Assembly: GCA_034008185.1 (NCBI GenBank)
Contig: CM067081.1
Location: 5,393,821-5,457,820 of the forward strand
DNA length: 64,000 bases
From: Gorsachius magnificus
Lineage: Eukaryota > Chordata > Aves > Pelecaniformes > Ardeidae
Direction of reading: 5' to 3'
The notes under the pieces are model-generated. The model made no database searches. It was not told the DNA's origin and saw only the letters and a program-made list of their open reading frames with translations. Positions 58,701 through 64,000 of the stretch are shown in pieces. The position numbers and the translations under genes were made by a program. The stretch's first letter is position 1, and each line of letters starts with the position of its first letter.

Positions 58701-61700
58701 AAGATTTTGACTGTTCATCAATAACAAGTTACATTCAAATCAGCAGCTCGAATCAGAAATCATTTTCAGCAATATTAGTCTTTTATTATTTTTTCTCTGC
58801 TATTGTGTTTCCTGGCCATGAAAAAGAGTGAATTTATGTATGTATGTATAATTATGCCATTTCTGTTATTAACCAAGTAGAAGACTGAATATTCATATTT
58901 CAAACATAAAACCAACCTCAGGAAATTATAAATAATGCTTAAACCTTTTTTTATTTCAGTAATGATAACAAATATATTAGAAATGTAGCCTCTTCATAAG
59001 AAATGGCTAAATTTGAAAGAACAGGATTATATGTTTTTTCCTGAAGAAATTCTCTGTGATATAAAAATAAACCCTTGCTTTTTTATGCTCTCCATTAATA
59101 ACTGCACCTAGAAATAATACAGACAGCTGTGGTAGCATATACATCATACAAACTCATTTATAAACAAATATAACTTTATATATGAGAATTATGATAAAAG
59201 GGAGGTCTTTTGCAAGATAACTCATTTTTATAGAGGAAACGGCTCAGATCCACTTGACAGTTTTTTGAAAACAACAGAATCAGACTTTGTCCACCAGCTC
59301 AACAGGGATTTTTGGCAAGCCTGGTTTTACAATTTGCCAGGGCCAGCTACTCCCCCTGCCACATGCATTGCACAAGTAATGGTAAATGAGTCGGGGAGGG
59401 CTTTTATTTGCAGGAAGCAATGACAGTGCCAGGACCACTGAATTTTTAAAAAGAGGAAGAAGGGAAAAAAAAAAGGTGTGCTTTCTTTGACCCTGCCTTA
59501 ACATGCTGACGTGCCAGCATCACTTTAACAGATTAACCAAATAACGTTTGCAGATATTGAACCTGCCTTTTACATGCTCAGTGATACATTTTTGACCACC
59601 CACTCCTAGCATTCCACTTCATTTGCCTGCAGAATTTAATCTCACACACATACAGTAAATTTGATGGACAACTTATGCTGGATTCTCTCCCTGACAGGGT
59701 ATTGCATCAGCCAGCGAGATTCAGAGTATTGAGATTTGTTGCCTGGCATGTCACAAGGAATTGTTATACCCACAGAGCTACTTTCACAGACTATGCTACC
59801 TGTAATGTCTTGGAGCAACCTTTCTGCCCTTCCTCCTCATTTGACTGACCCATACTCATAATTTCCCTTCCATTTTCCTTACAAAATTTTCCTTTCCCTT
59901 TTGTTTCCCTGTAGTTACTTTCCTCTGGAGCTAATGTCCCTTTGAAACTATTATTGTCTTTATATCTTGAGTCTAAAATGGTGCATATGAGGGGGTTCAC
60001 TGTTATCTTCAAGTGCGCATTCACAGACTGCCTTATTGTTGATGACCACAATACATTATTTCTCCCCTTACTATTGTTCTTACTATTTGGCTGTATTTTC
60101 CAGGAGTCTCACCCTTATCGGGTACTCCGTTTCTATTTATGAATAAGGCTTAACTTAGAGACATTGCCATTCATCTCGGTTCTTTGGGCTCAATCCTCTG
60201 AGGCAGAAAAACATCATAGTACCATTGAAATATGAACGTCAGGTACTGAGTTGGAATGTCTTGTTGAATGCCACAGAAACAATCCTTGCAAGAATGTGGT
60301 TAATATTCAGAGGTGTGTGACCTCTGGTTTTGCAGTCAGAAAAAACTTGACCTTTTTTTTTCCTATCTAGGATTACAAAGGTAAGGAAATAAGATGAGGT
60401 AAATTGCAAATTTATGCTCATTTCTGTCTCCCACAAGGAATCTGAGAGGTACTTAAAATGCAATTATTTGGTTCAGATATTCTGTCCAGGAAAATGTTTC
60501 CACAAATGTTTTACAGACTTACTGTAAATAATACAATCACATGCTTCAATCGTAAATAAGCAAGGAGGAGCAAGAGAGAGAGAACTGAGGCATAAGCAGG
60601 GATTTGAAGTCTGCTGCTGAATCTACAGCAGAATCGACATCAGAATGCAGAGTGGCTGCTCCAGCTGGCAGAGGTGAAACCAAGTCTACCAGGGATGACA
60701 AGACTGGGTGAAGGAGGCGGTGGAGAAGCTGGAAGTGTGAGGGAAGGCCTGTGCAAAAGCCTCTGGCAGCTCTAAGTGGTTTATTTTTAATTATTTTGAG
60801 GGTGGTTTTTGGTGGTAGTGGTAATCTTGCAGATTGTATCCTGCATTTTAGCAATGTCTTAAAGGAATATGCAAGACAGAAACATCTTTTTTTGTTGTTG
60901 TTGATTGCATGGTGAAGAGAAGCTGGGTCAATTCATAGCAATAAAAAACATTATTTTGAGTACACTTTAGTACCGTGAATATGTTTCTTGTTATACAGAA
61001 AGAAAGCAAGGATCATCAGACCACAGCTGGAGAAATGGGGACAAATGGGTGTGTTCATGACTTTGTTAGAGTCAGAAGATCCTGAATGGTGGCCTCCACA
61101 GAGCTGCCTCTTACTGTGGTCCTAGTGATGGAGATGGGTGAAGAATTTCTGGAGAACAAGATGGAGAAAATATTCTAGGGTGAGACCTAAGAGAAGCACA
61201 AAGACTTGTTTAGGGAGACGTAGGTGTGCATAAATACGCAACAGTAGCTCCTGATGAAACTGTGTACTTGTGCTGACTCAAGCCTAATGGTCATTGCGGA
61301 AAAAAAAGAAAAAAAAAAAAAAGCTGTGGAGATATATGCATTGCCACAGTTGGACATCAAGTCTCATCTAGATCTGTCCAGGAGTGACCCTTGGTTCAGA
61401 GGGCAACTGGAACATAAGAACCTATTTTTGTGTTATTAGGTTTTCTCAGCCTCTAGAAGAGAACAGCTGTATGCAAACTGCCTGTGGTCCCAGTTGCATA
61501 ATAAATCCTGAACCATGCCCAGAAACAGTTTGGGGGAATAACAGTGTGCTTAGATCCCAATCTAGCTGTTGTATAATAGGACAGCTGAAGTCCAGTGCCC
61601 AGGAATGTTTCTCCTTTAAAATTTATTGGTATACGTGTGGCTATCATGGTCAGCCCTAGTGCAAGGCAACTCTTGAGCTCTAGATGACTTTTGAAAGCAT

Positions 61701-64000
61701 GTACTGTATTCGCTCCAAACCAGCCACCTACATGGATTTCTGTATCCTTACAGGATTTTCTATGTCGTATCTGAGCAAGGTATTATCTACTGATCTCACT
61801 CAAACCAAGACACTGAGAATTACAGACTTCAGTCCTCTGTGTGACACCAATACTTTTCTAAGCTCTGACAAGTCTCTGACTCAGTTTCACTCTTTATGGA
61901 TGTTTGTAAAGATGAAGCGATTGCAGCAAAACTCTTTGAAGAGAAGAATCCTTTTAATGGTTATGTACAGTTATCCCTTCTTATTTTAAGCAGAGTCGAT
62001 GACACCCTGTCTATAAGCCTGCAAAGTGAATCTTGTTACAGCAAGAATGTCTTGGCCCACTGTCACTCTCTTGCCTAACTTTAAAATATGCCAAAAACAT
62101 GTGCCAGACTGAATTTTGGTGACAATTATGTGTAATGATTTTAAGACTTCCGTCGTAATTAAGCCTTCATAAAACTGTGAAATATTAAGATCTAGGTTTG
62201 GTATTATATTGAACTATTTGAAAAGGCTCCAGACAATATATCCTGAAAATTTCATGAAAGTATCTTATAGGCTTCTGGCCACAGATGGTTTGTATAGGCC
62301 ATCACTTTTCCTCAGATGACACCTATTTCTATATCTTCCTTGACTTACTCTTCTATCCTTCAGCTTCGCATTTATCTGCCTGTCTCAGTTCTGTCATCTC
62401 TTGGCTACACCATAACTTTCTCCTTCTGAATCCTTCAAGTCTGAAGACATAATATGGATAAAGAGTTATTGCTGTCCTATCTCTCTAGCTCTGTAATTGT
62501 CATTCTTCACCTTGCTTTCAGGGGTGGAAATTCCAAGATTTGCCCTTGACTCTGAGGTTATTTTTTCCTCTCACAACTTTTCAGCCTCTTTCTATGCATA
62601 GAGCTTTCTCTGGAGTGCTGCCAGAAGTTATCTTTATCCCATCACCCTCCTGCTGTTGCCAAAACCCTTACTTATATGCCAATTGCAGTTCAATCATTTA
62701 TAATCTCTCTTAATTTCTTGTACATGTATTTTACAGGGTGATGCCAAGCTATTGTCAAAGAACATCCATTTCCAATCTGTAAGCACTATCAATGCTATCC
62801 CCATGACCTTATAGCCACACTCTTGTTGTCATATAATAACCAGACTGTCCACTGACTGGAATGCAGGAACCAGACACAAGTGTTAAACAGAGGGAATGAA
62901 AGGAACTTTTTGATCAAATACTAAACTCATGGGCTTTCAGACTTCAGGCTCTGTGATTACTTCATAACTGTAAATTTCTACCTTATCCACCAGGATCTTT
63001 GAGATCACCAGGTCTTAACCAGTTTGGGGCCCTACCTCCTTCTAAAAGCCATTTTCAGTCTGAATGTATATATTGCAGTTTAAAACCACAACAAAAGTCT
63101 TCCACAAGTTGAAAACGTAGGAGTTAAAAATAATGCCTGATTATGAAGTCATCCCAGTGTCTGATACTTCCTGCCACCTAGTGGAAAGGTTTTTTAGTTG
63201 CAATTTTCTCTTGGTTGAGCTCATTAAAGTGAGGATTTCTGGGAGAATCCCCAGTTTTTTAATATGCAGCACAGCCCAGAAAGGTTAGATATATGTAACT
63301 AACTGGCTGAGTTACCTTCCAGACCATAGTAGTGGGACTCCAGGACAGCACAGACTGGGAAATCAGCCCAAGGTCCAGGGACTCTGATGGTTACTCACAG
63401 TAGGCTTCATGGTGCCATTGCTACCCTGAAGCCTGGGTTCTCTTAAAGCTGGCTTGAGCCTACTTCCATGAGTCAGTCACTGCATTTTAGTCTTGCTATA
63501 AGATCTGTCATGTGTTAATTTAAAACAGATTGTCCTGTGGCTGTTTAAATTGTGACAATAGTGGGTGTTATGTCATTATTGATTTTAGCACTGTTGTTTG
63601 CCCTGTTTGTGCTCTATTCCATAAAATGGGCAGGATGGCAATGCGAGTGAAGATCCTTTTCAGTGTACACTGTATATCCTTTTCTGTGCTTGCTTCACAG
63701 TGAATATCATGGTGAACAATTGCCACTGGTATATAAAGATGATACGTAAAGATGGAGGTCTATTGAGAATGAAGGTCATGCTCCATCTTGAAAAGTTGAC
63801 TTCAGGCCTTCAGGCAGATGAGGGGCTTAGAGATTTCAGGCTCCAGTTACTGTGTACCATTATGTCTAAAAAAAGGTTTTATAGCTGATTGTGAGCCATA
63901 CAGATATGAGAGAGATACAGCTTGAGGCAAGGGCGTTTTTAGTTTCTGGATTGTGGTAAGGACATTTTTAGCAACACACTAAGTATACAAATTCTGCATT
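55776..64000. other. unassigned non-coding sequence
   Basis: Eight kilobases of AT-rich DNA without a recognised gene or repeat family. Small low-complexity tracts include a T-rich GGTTTT patch near 58560-58595, TATG repeats near 58835-58850 and an A-rich run near 61300-61322. A stretch near 57560-57700 has a faint MIR-like look but is not callable. Confidence 0.45.

Noticed and set aside
1..64000. A novel multi-gene biological system
   Set aside because: No cluster of genuine coding genes is visible. All long frames are transposon-derived, low complexity or within chance expectation for AT-rich DNA.

Overview
This window looks like about 64 kb of a bird chromosome, either a gene desert or the inside of a very large intron. 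The base composition is AT-rich. I found no complete protein-coding gene and no recognisable tRNA, rRNA, CRISPR or bacterial-type feature. The avian assignment rests on CR1 LINE fragments with the typical 3' tip (repeats of ATTCTATG) and on two families of bird endogenous-retrovirus solo LTRs, matched from memory of the families rather than by a search. LTRs of this kind suggest a neoavian bird, but that is inference.

Layout. At 0.7-2.7 kb two CR1 copies lie on the minus strand. The second keeps an uninterrupted 311-codon reverse-transcriptase C-terminal reading frame with a FADD catalytic box. A MIR-like SINE relic lies at about 4.4-4.6 kb. A solo LTR on the plus strand lies at 6257-6834. 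An exon-like segment with a TATA-like box and a strong splice donor lies at 10.33-10.45 kb. A second type of solo LTR, about 1.07 kb long on the minus strand, lies at 12184-13249; it has a perfect 5-bp target-site duplication and an internal GC-rich minisatellite. Two very old CR1/L3-type LINE relics lie tail to tail at 19.5-22.2 kb. From 22 to 40 kb the sequence is mostly unassigned, with homopolymers (C24, A32, A47) and an old CR1/L3 3' tip at 35.7 kb. CR1 fragments lie at 40.1-40.5 kb and 42.9-44.3 kb; the latter includes an endonuclease-domain relic. A third solo LTR, related to the first but inverted, lies at 45612-46212 and carries an AAT/AATTAT microsatellite. Further CR1 pieces lie at 49.4, 53.7-54.4 and 55.7 kb. 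From 55.8 kb to the end I see nothing assignable.

The window is therefore a record of several ages of retroposition: very old MIR and L3-like copies, middle-aged CR1 copies, and relatively young CR1 and LTR copies. Nothing supports a working multi-gene system. The best leads for unannotated function are a few exon-like segments with strong splice signals (10.4, 24.5, 37.4 and 48.0 kb), all unproven, and a CpG-dense patch coinciding with the 24.5 kb segment. Most open reading frames here are chance frames in AT-rich DNA or parts of transposons.
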